Positions 42,582-50,701 of a stretch of 64,000 nt of DNA are shown here, one piece after another. The stretch's first letter is position 1; the number at the start of each line of letters is the position of its first letter. The translations under genes were made by a program, and so were the position numbers. The notes below the pieces were generated by a model. That model saw only the letters and a program-made list of their open reading frames with translations, made no database searches and was not told the DNA's origin. The stretch comes from JAVVHH01 sp965276815. Lineage in GTDB: Bacteria > Pseudomonadota > Alphaproteobacteria > Acetobacterales > Acetobacteraceae. The stretch is from the NCBI GenBank assembly GCA_965276815.1, contig CBDIBE010000005.1, positions 124,001 to 188,000 on the forward strand, written 5' to 3'.

Positions 42582-42616
42582 CTCCCTCTCCCCCCGGAGA
42601 GGGCCGGGGTGAGGGT
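42582..42616. repeat. Dispersed repeat family B, copy B4
   Basis: CTCCCTCTCCCCCCGGAGAG then GGCCGGGGTGAGGG. It lies between convergent dut and the DUF1330 gene and is the most diverged copy. Confidence 0.65.
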
Positions 42617-42631
42617 GGCTCAGCACCCGCC

Positions 42632-42940
42632 TCACCCCCCAGGCTGCACCCCATCGTACCCCTCGATAATCGCTAAATCCACCATCGCCCGCCCCCGCCG
42701 CAGCGCCAGCGCCGCGACATACTCCGGCGACCGATAGCACTCGAGCGCCGCCGCATAGCTCGGAAACTCCAGCACTACGATACGCGACCGCATCGCCCCC
42801 TCCGGCCGCTCCGCCTGCCCGCCGCGCACAACAAAATGGCCGCCAAACTTCCGAAACGCCACCGCATTCGCCGCAACGTATTCCTTGTAGCCCTCGTCGT
42901 CCGTGACATCGACCTGCACGACCCAGTATCCCTTCGCCAT
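42632..42940 (-). CDS. DUF1330 domain protein
   Basis: This 102-residue dimeric alpha/beta-barrel-like protein begins MAKGYWVVQVDVTDDEGYKE and continues HFVVRGGQAERPEG, SRIVVLEFPSYAAALECYRS and LAIIEGYDG, a full match to DUF1330. Function unknown. Upstream in-frame ATGs (43069) would add an Arg-rich antisense stretch and were rejected. Confidence 0.88.
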   Translation of the reverse strand: MAKGYWVVQVDVTDDEGYKEYVAANAVAFRKFGGHFVVRGGQAERPEGAMRSRIVVLEFPSYAAALECYRSPEYVAALALRRGRAMVDLAIIEGYDGVQPGG

Positions 42941-43010
42941 CGCCCCCCTCCCGTTTCCTCCACAGCGAGCTATTACGAGGAACCGGCGGCGGCGCAAGGA
43001 GATCGGACGC

Positions 43011-43589
43011 ATGACGACGTTCTTGGGCCGCGCACTATCGGACGCGCTCCGCATCGGCCTGTCGATCACCCTCGCGCTGCTCGCGATGCAACTCCCCGCC
43101 TTTTCCCATCAATACACCGCCGCCCTCCTGCAAGTCGCCGACGGCGAACGCCGCGACATCCAGCAGCGCGAGGCCGCCGCGCGCAGCTTCTACCCCGCCG
43201 CCGGCAACACCGACGACTCCGTCATCGCCGCCCTCCAGCCAGTCGAGCCCGCCAACGCACAAGCCCTGCGCGCCTCCGTCGTCCGCTCCCGCGCACTCAC
43301 CGCCGCCCACGACCGCATCGAATCCGCCCCGCTCCTCCTGCAACCGCTGCAAGCCGCCCTCGACCTCGCCGACGACGACCCCGGCAGCGGCAAGCGCGCC
43401 GTCCTGCTCACCACCTTCGACACCTACGTCCCGCAGCTCCTCTTTCGCGCCGACGCCATCATCTACGCCCTTGCCGGCCTCCTGCTCGGCTCTGTCCTAG
43501 CCGCCGCCCTGACCTCCCTCGCATCCGCCATGACCCGCCCAAGCCAGCCCCGCCGCGCGCCCATCCGCTCCAACCGGGATTTCACCTGA
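43011..43589 (+). CDS. DUF2937 family membrane protein
   Basis: This 192-residue protein starts MTTFLGRALSDALRIGLSIT behind AAGGAGAT. It has an N-terminal hydrophobic segment with LLAMQLPAFSHQYTAALLQV (the DUF2937 hallmark), a helical charged middle, and a C-terminal membrane helix IIYALAGLLLGSVLAAALTS. Function unknown. Its stop overlaps the first codon of the next gene. Confidence 0.75.
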   Translation: MTTFLGRALSDALRIGLSITLALLAMQLPAFSHQYTAALLQVADGERRDIQQREAAARSFYPAAGNTDDSVIAALQPVEPANAQALRASVVRSRALTAAHDRIESAPLLLQPLQAALDLADDDPGSGKRAVLLTTFDTYVPQLLFRADAIIYALAGLLLGSVLAAALTSLASAMTRPSQPRRAPIRSNRDFT

Positions 43590-44071
43590 TCGCCACCTTC
43601 TTCACCGCCGACACCCATTTTGGCCACGCCGGCGCCCGCAGCCTCTACCGCCGCCCATTCCCGACCGTCGCCGCCATGGACGCCGCCCTCATCGAATCCT
43701 GGAACGCAACGGTCCGCCCCGACGACACCATCTGGCACCTCGGCGACTTCGCCGTCCGCCATCCCGACCCCGCCGGCCTCCTCGCCACCCTCAACGGCGC
43801 CAAACACCTAGTCCCCGGCAACAACGACCCGCAATCGGTCCGAGCGCTCCCGTTCTGGACCAGCGTCTCCCCGCTCGTAGAAATCGTCGTCGACGGCACC
43901 AAGCTCGTCCTATGCCACTACGCGCTGCGCACCTGGCCGGGGCAGGGGAGGGGCGCGCTCAACCTGCACGGCCACAGCCACGGCCGCTTGAAACCGCTTC
44001 CCCGCCAATTCGACGTCGGCGTCGACGCCCGCAACTACCGCCCCGTTCAGATCGCCGGCCTCCGCCGCTAA
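43586..44071 (+). CDS. Metallophosphoesterase family protein
   Basis: This phosphoesterase of about 161 residues has ADTHFGH, GDFAV, GNNDP (Asn where His is usual), CHYAL and GHSHG, the five metal-binding blocks of calcineurin-like enzymes. There is no ATG, GTG or TTG upstream in frame within reach: the frame opens at CTG 43586, overlapping the preceding TGA as CTGA. Start by translational coupling at this rare codon is likely. Substrate unknown. Confidence 0.8.
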   Translation: MIATFFTADTHFGHAGARSLYRRPFPTVAAMDAALIESWNATVRPDDTIWHLGDFAVRHPDPAGLLATLNGAKHLVPGNNDPQSVRALPFWTSVSPLVEIVVDGTKLVLCHYALRTWPGQGRGALNLHGHSHGRLKPLPRQFDVGVDARNYRPVQIAGLRR

Positions 44072-44183
44072 ACAGTCATGCGGCAAAGTTCGGATGGCAC
44101 GTATGCCGGCGCCGAAAACGCAGGTCCGTATCCGACCATTGCGGACCCTCGCCAGCGCGTCACGGGCAAGGCATCCTAGGCCG

Positions 44184-45433
44184 ATGGCTGGCAACACCTC
44201 CGAGCGGCTTCTGCTACCCGCGACCGAAACCATGGTCCGAAATTTACTGGCCGCAACACACGTTCCAGGACTCGCGGCAGGCGTCATACGGAGTGGGCAG
44301 CTTGAACGAATGATCTGCTCGGGCGTGCGCGACATCCAGTCCAAGGTTCGCGTCGATGAGGATACCTCCTTCGGCGCCGCATCCCTGAGCAAACCGGTGT
44401 TCGCCCATATCGTTCTGCAGCTTGTAGACCAGGGGCGCCTGTCCCTGGAAGTTCCGCTCGCCCACTACCTCCCCGGTTACATCCAAAGCGATAATCGGGC
44501 AGCTTCCATCACGGCTGCCCACGTCCTAAGCCACAGCTCTGGTTTGCCAAACTGGCGCAGCGACGATTGGCCGCTCAAGGCCCATTTCCCACCCGGCGAG
44601 CGGTTCAGCTATTCCGGCGAAGGCTTCCTCTATCTACAGAAAGCGGTCGAGGCGATCACCGGAGAGAAGCTCCATTCCCTCGCTGAAAGGCTAGTTCTGC
44701 GGCCGTTCGGGATGACCCGGTCGAGCTTCGTTTGGGAATGGCGCTTCGACCCAACCGCGCTGCTCCGCACGACGATTTCGGCAGACCTGCGCTGGGTTGG
44801 AAGTTCGGCGAGGGCAACGCGGCCGCATCGTTGCAAACAACCGCCGCCGACTATACCCGCTTTCTGCAACGAGTGCTGGATGGCTCGCTGCTCCGGCCCG
44901 AAACCGCCCGGCTCTGGCTCCGTGACCAGATTCCGGTTCGGCACGACAAGCCGCAATCGCTCGGCCCCAAAGAAGCGGACGTCGTGACCGGCGTCGCATG
45001 GGGCCTCGGCTGGGGTTTGGAACCGGCTGAAGGAACTTTCTTTCATTGGGGTGACAACGGTCCGTTCAAAGCCTTCACGATTGGTTCGATGCATGACCAG
45101 GATGCGATGGTCTGCTTCATGAACGGTGCATCGGGACTCGCCCTTATGCCTGAGATTGTCTCCGCCCTGCTGCCCGGAGATCGACCTTCGCTGACGTGGC
45201 TCGGCTATGGGCGCCACGACGCTCCAGCCAGACGCATTCTTCACGCGGCACGTACGCGCCAGGTGGCCGCGACCTGGAAGGAGATCGAGAACGCCGGGTT
45301 GAGCGTTGATGACCAGAGGTGGATCGCCCGCGGCTTGCGGGCAACGGGCATGGACAAAGAGGCCACTTGGTTGGGCGATCAGATAAAGCAAGCCGCCGAC
45401 CGCCACCCTGACTGTGCCAAGCCGGCAATCTAA
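44184..45433 (+). pseudogene. Serine beta-lactamase-like hydrolase, frameshifted
   Basis: The first part (44184 to about 44755) reads as a class C-like hydrolase: FGAASLSKPVFAHIVLQLVD with the S-x-x-K nucleophile, VLSHSSGLPNW, FSYSGEGFLYLQKAVEAITG. The homologous continuation HDDFGRPALGWKFGEGNAAA and later VAWGLGWGLEPAEGTFFHWG lies one frame over, ending at 45433. A single-base indel between 44745 and 44775 explains both halves. Either the gene is broken or the assembly has an error. Confidence 0.75.
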
Positions 45434-45500
45434 CGAAACCGCTCTGGCGTGTTGCAGCGCGGGATGTCTATCCTCACGCAACGCAGCAGGAGGCCCTCCC

Positions 45501-46574
45501 ATGGTGAACCGCCGTTTTGTCCTGAAGACGGGTGGCGCGGTCGCGCTGGCGAGCAGCATCGGCCCCTGGCCCATCGCCCGCGCCGCCGACACCCTCACCG
45601 TCGCAGCCTATGGCGGCGAGTTCGAGGACATCTTCCGTCGCACCGTAATGGATCCTTTCGAAAAGAAGTTCTCCTGCAAGATCATCTACGACAACAGCAA
45701 CAGCCAGACCCAGATGTACGCCAAGGTCCGCGCCGGCCGCGGCACCGCCAATTTCGACATCGCCGCCGAAATGGCCGCCGGCCAGATCATCCTCGGCGCC
45801 AAAGAAAAACTCTTCGAAGAGATCACCGAAAAACAAGTCCCCAACCTGAAATATGTCTGGGACGTCAGCCGCAAGATCATCCCGCCCTACGGCATCGTGC
45901 AAAACTACCAATACCTAGCCCTAATCTGGAACAAAAACAAAATCAAAGCCCCCACCTCCTGGCTCGACTACTGGCAAGCCCAGAAAGTCTACGGTGAGGA
46001 CATCAAAGGCCGCGTCCTCAGCCACGGCATGAGCAATTACGAGCTCGCCGCCTACGCCCTCATCATGGGCGCCAAGGCCACCGGCGGCGACGAACGCCAC
46101 ATGGACCAGGCCTGGGACCTGCTCCGCGCGCTCCACCCCTATTTCGGCCCGGTGGTCGATACCTCCGCCGCCGCCGTCCCCTACATGGAGAACGGCGAAG
46201 TCTGGATCGGCCCCTACTGGAGCGCCCGCTCCGTCTATTACATCAAGCGCGGCTTGCCGATCGCCATGACCACCCCCAAGGAAGGCACCATCTCGCTTGG
46301 CACCACCTCGGCCGTCCCGATCGGCTCGAAAAACAAGCAGCTCGCCTTCGAGTTCATGAACTTCCGCCTCGACCCCGAAATCCAGCGCGCCTTCTGCCTC
46401 GAATACAACATCAGCCCCGGCCGCCCCGACATCACCGGCTGGCCCGCCGACTTCGTCGCCCAGCAAGTCACCACCCCCGAGCAAATGGCCAAGATGACCT
46501 TCCCCGACCTCGACTACCTCGCCGCCCAGCAGCGCGCCTGGACCGAAAAGTGGCAAGACATCATGGCCAGCTGA
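45501..46574 (+). CDS. Polyamine/opine-type ABC transporter substrate-binding protein
   Basis: This 357-residue PotD-like binding protein starts MVNRRFVLKTGGAVALASSI (Tat-like signal, Ala-Arg-Ala before the mature end), supported by AGGAGG at 45488. The body includes DTLTVAAYGGEFEDIFRRTV, DIAAEMAAGQIILG, SWLDYWQAQKVYG and a C-terminal EFMNFRLDPEIQRAFCLEYN. It is the first gene of a binding protein-permease-permease-ATPase operon and is paralogous to the one at 60769. Confidence 0.88.
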   Translation: MVNRRFVLKTGGAVALASSIGPWPIARAADTLTVAAYGGEFEDIFRRTVMDPFEKKFSCKIIYDNSNSQTQMYAKVRAGRGTANFDIAAEMAAGQIILGAKEKLFEEITEKQVPNLKYVWDVSRKIIPPYGIVQNYQYLALIWNKNKIKAPTSWLDYWQAQKVYGEDIKGRVLSHGMSNYELAAYALIMGAKATGGDERHMDQAWDLLRALHPYFGPVVDTSAAAVPYMENGEVWIGPYWSARSVYYIKRGLPIAMTTPKEGTISLGTTSAVPIGSKNKQLAFEFMNFRLDPEIQRAFCLEYNISPGRPDITGWPADFVAQQVTTPEQMAKMTFPDLDYLAAQQRAWTEKWQDIMAS

Positions 46575-46582
46575 ACAACTCA

Positions 46583-47428
46583 GTGCGCCCGAACCGCTGG
46601 ACCCCGCTACTTCTAGCCGGCATCCCCGCCCTATACCTGTTCGTCTGCTTCGTCGTCCCCAACGCCTTCCTCGTGACCACCAGCTTCATGCGCTCCGAAA
46701 GCCAGGCCCTCACCGACCAGTTCACCCTCGAAAACTACCAGATGCTGTTCGCCCGCCCGCTCTACGTCCGCGCCATCATCCGCACCTTCACCATCGGCGT
46801 CTCCGTCGGTGCGTCAGTCGTCATCCTCTCCTACCCGCTCGCCTTCTACCTCGTCCGCACCACCAACCGCTTCCGCGGCCTCCTCACCGCCCTATCTCTG
46901 ACCCCGCTGCTCGCCAGCGTCGTCGTCCGCACGTACGGCTGGTGGGTCCTGCTCAACCGCGACGGCGCTATCAACGACGCCGCCCGCGCCCTCCGCCTCA
47001 CCGCCCAGCCCTGGCCCATGCTCCCCTCCGAGGGCGCCATCATCGTCGGCCTCGTCCATTCATTACTGCCCTACGGCGTGCTCACCATCCTCACCGCCCT
47101 CAACGGCGTGAACCCGCACCTCGAGCAAGCCGCCATGAGCCTAGGCGCCAACCGCTTCTCCACCTTCCTGCACATAACCCTCCCGCTCTCCGCGGTCGGC
47201 GTCGCCGGCGCCTTCCTGCTCTCCTTCACCCTGGCGATCTCCGCCTACGCCACCCCCGCCATCCTCGGCGGCGCCGCCATCCCCGTCCTCGCCACCCAGA
47301 TCTACAACCTCATGATGACCGTGCTCGACTGGTCGCTCGGCTCCGCCATGAGCGTCCTCCTCGTCGCCAGCGCCCTGGCCCTCACCATCCTCGGCACCCT
47401 GCTCGGCACCCGCCGAGCCACCGTCTGA
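46583..47428 (+). CDS. ABC transporter permease (PotB-like)
   Basis: This 281-residue permease has six helices, starting with TPLLLAGIPALYLFVCFVVP and RTYGWWVLLNRDGAINDAAR. The EAA loop is LEQAAMSLGANRFSTFLHIT LP. A GTG start at 46583, eight bases after the binding-protein stop, is preferred over an overlapping ATG at 46550. It pairs with the next permease in a heterodimer. Confidence 0.88.
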   Translation: MRPNRWTPLLLAGIPALYLFVCFVVPNAFLVTTSFMRSESQALTDQFTLENYQMLFARPLYVRAIIRTFTIGVSVGASVVILSYPLAFYLVRTTNRFRGLLTALSLTPLLASVVVRTYGWWVLLNRDGAINDAARALRLTAQPWPMLPSEGAIIVGLVHSLLPYGVLTILTALNGVNPHLEQAAMSLGANRFSTFLHITLPLSAVGVAGAFLLSFTLAISAYATPAILGGAAIPVLATQIYNLMMTVLDWSLGSAMSVLLVASALALTILGTLLGTRRATV

Positions 47429-48261
47429 TGCGCCGCCACCCGTTGCGCCCCCCGCTGATACGCCCCTGGACCCTGCTCTGCACCGCCGCCATCGCGATCT
47501 ACGCCTTCATGTTCGGCCCGATCCTCATCACCGCCGCCGTCTCCTTCAACGCCCAGAACCAATCCCGCTTCCCGCCCCAAGGCTTCTCGCTCCGCTGGTG
47601 GGCCTCCGTCTGGGACCCACGCTGGCTCGACCCCATCCTCTTCAGCCTAAAACTCTCCACCCTCTCCGCCCTGGCCGCCACCGCCCTAGGCCTCCCCTTC
47701 GCCTTTGCACTCGTAAGATACCGCTTCCCCGGCCGAGCCCTGCTCTCGCTCCTAGCCCTCAGCCCGCTCATGCTCCCCGCCCTGGTGACTGGCATCGGCC
47801 TGCTGCAATTCCTCGAGCTCGCCGGCCTCGGCGACTACCTCGGCCTCCCCGCCCTCGTCGCCGGCCACATTGTTATTTGTATGCCGTTTGCCGTCCGCAC
47901 CATCGCCATCAGCCTCTCGACCCTTCCCGGCAACCTCGAGAACGCCGCCCTCAGCCTCGGCGCCCGCCCGCGCATGGCCCTCTGGACCATCACCCTCCCG
48001 CTCATCAAAGGCGGCATCTTCGCCGGCGCCACCTTCGCCTTCATCCAATCATTCACGGATTACAGCATGTCCCTCTTCCTCGCCTCCGCCGACACCCGCC
48101 CCATCACAGTCATGATCCTCAACTTCATCGAATTCGGCTTCACCCCGACACTCGCCGCCCTCGCCGTCATCACCCTCCTCATCCCGCTCCTCCTGGTCAT
48201 CGCCCTCCAGCGCGCCTTCCGCGTCGGCGAGTTCCTCTACGGCGCCCCAGCCAATGGCTGA
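47428..48261 (+). CDS. ABC transporter permease (PotC-like)
   Basis: This 277-residue permease begins MRRHPLRPPLIRPWTLLCTA and carries the EAA loop ENAALSLGARPRMALWTITL P. Its ATG overlaps the previous TGA by one base. The open frame extends far upstream (46942) as an Arg/Pro-rich shadow of the potB-like gene and was discarded. Confidence 0.88.
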   Translation: MRRHPLRPPLIRPWTLLCTAAIAIYAFMFGPILITAAVSFNAQNQSRFPPQGFSLRWWASVWDPRWLDPILFSLKLSTLSALAATALGLPFAFALVRYRFPGRALLSLLALSPLMLPALVTGIGLLQFLELAGLGDYLGLPALVAGHIVICMPFAVRTIAISLSTLPGNLENAALSLGARPRMALWTITLPLIKGGIFAGATFAFIQSFTDYSMSLFLASADTRPITVMILNFIEFGFTPTLAALAVITLLIPLLLVIALQRAFRVGEFLYGAPANG

Positions 48262-49342
48262 GCCAGCCGTCCGCCTCCACGACCTGCAAAAACGTTACGG
48301 CGCCACCACCGCCGTCGACGGCATCGACCTCACCGTCCAACCAGGCGAGTTCCTCACCCTCCTCGGCCCCTCCGGCTGCGGCAAAACCACCACCCTCAGC
48401 CTGATCGCCGGCTTCATCGAGCCCGACCGCGGCAGCATCGAACTCGCCGGCCGCCACGTCGAATCGCTCCCCCCCTTCCGCCGCGACATCGGCCTCGTCT
48501 TCCAAGACTACGCCCTCTTCCCCCACATGGACGTTTCTGCGAACGTCGGCTTCGGCCTCCGCATGCGCCGCATCCCCAAGCCCGAAGCCGCGAAACGCGT
48601 CGCCGAAGCCCTCGACCTCGTCCAACTCTCCCGCCTAGGCGCCCGCCGCCCCGCCGCCCTCTCCGGCGGCCAACGCCAGCGCGTCGCCCTAGCCCGAGCC
48701 CTAGTAATCCGCCCCGCCGTCCTCCTATTGGACGAACCCCTAAGCAATCTAGATCTCAAACTCCGCGAGGAAATGCGCCTCGAAATCAGCGCCGTCCAAC
48801 GCCGCACCGGCATCACCACCATCTTGGTGACTCACGACCAAGGCGAAGCCCTAGCCGTCTCCGACCGCATCGCCGTCATGCGCGCCGGCCGCATCGAACA
48901 AATCGGCCGACCCGGCGAAATCTACGAAAACCCCGCCACCCGCTTCGTCGCCGAATTCATCGGCACCATGAACTTCATCGACGGCGTCGCCCTCGCCGAC
49001 ACCCCCGCCAACACCCCATGCCCCATCCGCACCCAACACGGCACCGTAACCTGCCCCCTCCCCACCCCAACCACCAAAGGCGCCCCCGTCACCGTAGCCA
49101 TCCGCCCCGAACGCCTCCGCCTCACCCAACAACCCGCCGAACCCGGCCTCTCCATCGACGGCACCATCGAGCATTTTGTCTACCTGGGCAGCAAAACCGA
49201 ACTCCGCGTCCGCACCGGCGACGCAACGCTCACCCTCGAACAAGCCAACGACGGCCTCCACCCCCCCTTCGCCGAAGGCCAACAAGTCCGCATAACCGCC
49301 AACGCCCCCGACCTACGCGCCTTCCCAACCAACCCCGCCTAA
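48254..49342 (+). CDS. ABC transporter ATP-binding protein (PotA-like)
   Basis: This 362-residue ATPase has Walker A GPSGCGKTTTLSLIAG, the Q-loop VFQDYALFPHM, signature LSGGQRQRVALARAL, Walker B AVLLLDEPLSNLDL, H-loop LVTHDQGEAL and a C-terminal TOBE domain (VAIRPERLRL, FVYLGSKTELRVRTGD). It overlaps the permease by eight bases. A decayed second copy of its TOBE region lies at 50317-50700. Confidence 0.92.
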   Translation: MAEPAVRLHDLQKRYGATTAVDGIDLTVQPGEFLTLLGPSGCGKTTTLSLIAGFIEPDRGSIELAGRHVESLPPFRRDIGLVFQDYALFPHMDVSANVGFGLRMRRIPKPEAAKRVAEALDLVQLSRLGARRPAALSGGQRQRVALARALVIRPAVLLLDEPLSNLDLKLREEMRLEISAVQRRTGITTILVTHDQGEALAVSDRIAVMRAGRIEQIGRPGEIYENPATRFVAEFIGTMNFIDGVALADTPANTPCPIRTQHGTVTCPLPTPTTKGAPVTVAIRPERLRLTQQPAEPGLSIDGTIEHFVYLGSKTELRVRTGDATLTLEQANDGLHPPFAEGQQVRITANAPDLRAFPTNPA

Positions 49343-49463
49343 TCAGCGCCGGACGCCCCGACGACCAGCTCCGCCCCCAGACCTCCGCAAATCCAAGCAA
49401 GCATTGCCTGCACGAAACCAAAGCCAATGCTAAAGCTCAGAACGGCTGACCAAGACACTCCGA

Positions 49464-49500
49464 AACGTCATCATCCGCGCAGGCGGATGATCCACGCCTT
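49464..49500. repeat. Dispersed palindrome family A, copy A3
   Basis: AACGTCATCATCCGCGCAGG then CGGATGATCCACGCCTT. The stem is CATCCGC/GCGGATG, a compensated version of the GGTCCGC/GCGGACC stem in copy A1. Confidence 0.75.
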
Positions 49501-49520
49501 TCGCCTTCGGCCAGACCGAA

Positions 49521-49551
49521 GCCGATAACCCGCCTGCGCGCACCATGACGA
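49521..49551. repeat. Half copy of palindrome family A, inverted orientation
   Basis: On the minus strand CGTCATGGTGCGCGCAGGCG matches the left part of family A, then diverges. It forms an inverted pair with A3 just upstream. A similar half copy is at 61864. Confidence 0.5.
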
Positions 49552-49592
49552 TGAATGGGTTCGTCTCATTGCGCCGTGCCATAACCCTCTCT

Positions 49593-49626
49593 CTATGACT
49601 CTTGACGTCATAGGCCGCTCTATGAC
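49593..49626. promoter_or_regulatory. Operator of the TumE-like toxin-antitoxin pair (three CTATGAC boxes)
   Basis: CTATGAC occurs at 49593-49599, inverted as GTCATAG at 49607-49613 (seven-base gap) and again direct at 49620-49626, 13 bases before the first gene. A TTGACG at 49602 overlaps. Three identical half-sites strongly suggest autoregulation by the downstream HTH protein. Confidence 0.6.
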
Positions 49627-49638
49627 AAAACATGTCCC

Positions 49639-49926
49639 ATGGCGGACGCCATCCTCGTCCTGCACCGCAAGCGCTTGTTCGACGATGGCGGCATTTCGGA
49701 GATCAAACTCTGGCTCCTGCCCGAACCGATCCCCGGCTCGCAGCACCGCTTCAAATACAGCCTGTTCTACGGTCGCGAGGGAGAACGGATTATCGGCTAC
49801 GACAACGAACGCGGTAAAGGCGACCACCGCCACGACCGCGGCCGCGAGGAGTTCTACGTCTTCACCACGCCCGAACAATTGCTGGCGGATTTTCTGGCCG
49901 ACGTGCGCACCGCACGCCGGTCATGA
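49639..49926 (+). CDS. TumE-family toxin (formerly DUF6516)
   Basis: This 95-residue protein reads MADAILVLHRKRLFDDGGIS then EIKLWLLPEPIPGSQHRFKY, GREGERIIGYDNERGKGDHRH and FTTPEQLLADFLADV. It matches the DUF6516/TumE toxin family (the conserved E-IK-W and YDN-GKGDH-H blocks). It is encoded four bases overlapping with the downstream HTH antitoxin gene, toxin first. Confidence 0.75.
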   Translation: MADAILVLHRKRLFDDGGISEIKLWLLPEPIPGSQHRFKYSLFYGREGERIIGYDNERGKGDHRHDRGREEFYVFTTPEQLLADFLADVRTARRS

Positions 49927-50297
49927 CGGCAACGACCCTGGAGAACGGCATGACCAATCTGCAAGTAACCGTGGGCGGCACGCTCGAGGACGACGCCGCC
50001 GCCTTCCTGAGCGCCTGGAAGCGCGCCGAACGTGGTGACCCGGCCGAACAACGCGTCCTCGCCTTCGAAAGCTGGGAGGGCCTGGCGAAAGTCATGACCG
50101 GCGAGCGCTACCGTCTCCTGCGCCACCTGCACGCCCACCCCGAACCCTCCGTCTCCGCCCTAGCCCGCGCCCTCCACCGCCAATACCGCCGCGTCCACGC
50201 CGACATCACCGCCCTAGAACAAGCCGGCCTCATAGCCCGCTCCCCCGGCATAGTGCGCACCACCGCAGACACAATCCACGCCGCTATCCAGCTTTAA
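49923..50297 (+). CDS. HTH antitoxin partner (HVO_A0114/MarR-like)
   Basis: This 124-residue protein has a winged helix (YRLLRHLHAHPEPSVSALAR, YRRVHADITALEQAGLIARS) as seen in DNA-binding partners of TumE-type toxins. The first ~60 residues (EDDAAAFLSAWKRAERG) probably bind the toxin. It likely represses the operon through the CTATGAC boxes. Confidence 0.7.
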   Translation: MTATTLENGMTNLQVTVGGTLEDDAAAFLSAWKRAERGDPAEQRVLAFESWEGLAKVMTGERYRLLRHLHAHPEPSVSALARALHRQYRRVHADITALEQAGLIARSPGIVRTTADTIHAAIQL

Positions 50298-50316
50298 CAA
50301 CAAGTGACCAAGCCCC

Positions 50317-50700
50317 TGTCCAATCCGCATCCCCGACGGCACCGTCGCCTGCTTCCTCCGCACCCCGCTCGCCGCAGGCTCCTCGTCACCGTAGTCATAC
50401 GCCCCCGAACGCCTCGGCCTTACCCGGTGAACGCAACCTCTCCATTAACGGCACAATAGAGCATTTGGTGTATTTGGACAGCAAGACCGAGCTACGCTTC
50501 TGAGTCGATGATGCGGCGCTGACCCTGGAACAGGCTGATGACGGATTGAACTCGCCATTCGCCGAGGGCAAGCACGTCCTTATCACGGCCAGTGCTGCCC
50601 ACCTGCGGGCGTTCGAAGCCAAGCATTCTAATCACCCGGATTGTTCTTGGACGGCACCGGGCGATTCGGTCCGGTCGGTTATTGTCGCACGGAGATAACG
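50317..50700 (+). pseudogene. Decayed second copy of the PotA TOBE domain
   Basis: Translation in shifting frames gives CPIRIPDGTVACFLRTPLAA, VTVVIRPERLGL, then NLSINGTIEHLVYLDSKTEL-RF-stop-VDDAALTLEQADDGLNSPFA EGKHV. This parallels PotA at 49018-49340 (CPIRTQHGTVTC, LSIDGTIEHFVYLGSKTELR, TLTLEQANDGLHPPFAEGQQ). At least two frameshifts and a stop show it is dead. The toxin-antitoxin genes separate it from the intact potA. Confidence 0.75.
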
Positions 50701-50701
50701 C

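Noticed and set aside
46942..47427. Upstream extension of the PotC-like frame
   Set aside because: The added sequence is an Arg/Pro/His-rich shadow of the potB-like gene. The ATG at 47428 overlapping the upstream stop is the natural start.
41000..49300. Possible foreign origin because of extreme third-position C
   Set aside because: The region contains conserved core genes (coaBC, dut) with the same bias, so it reflects genome style rather than transfer.
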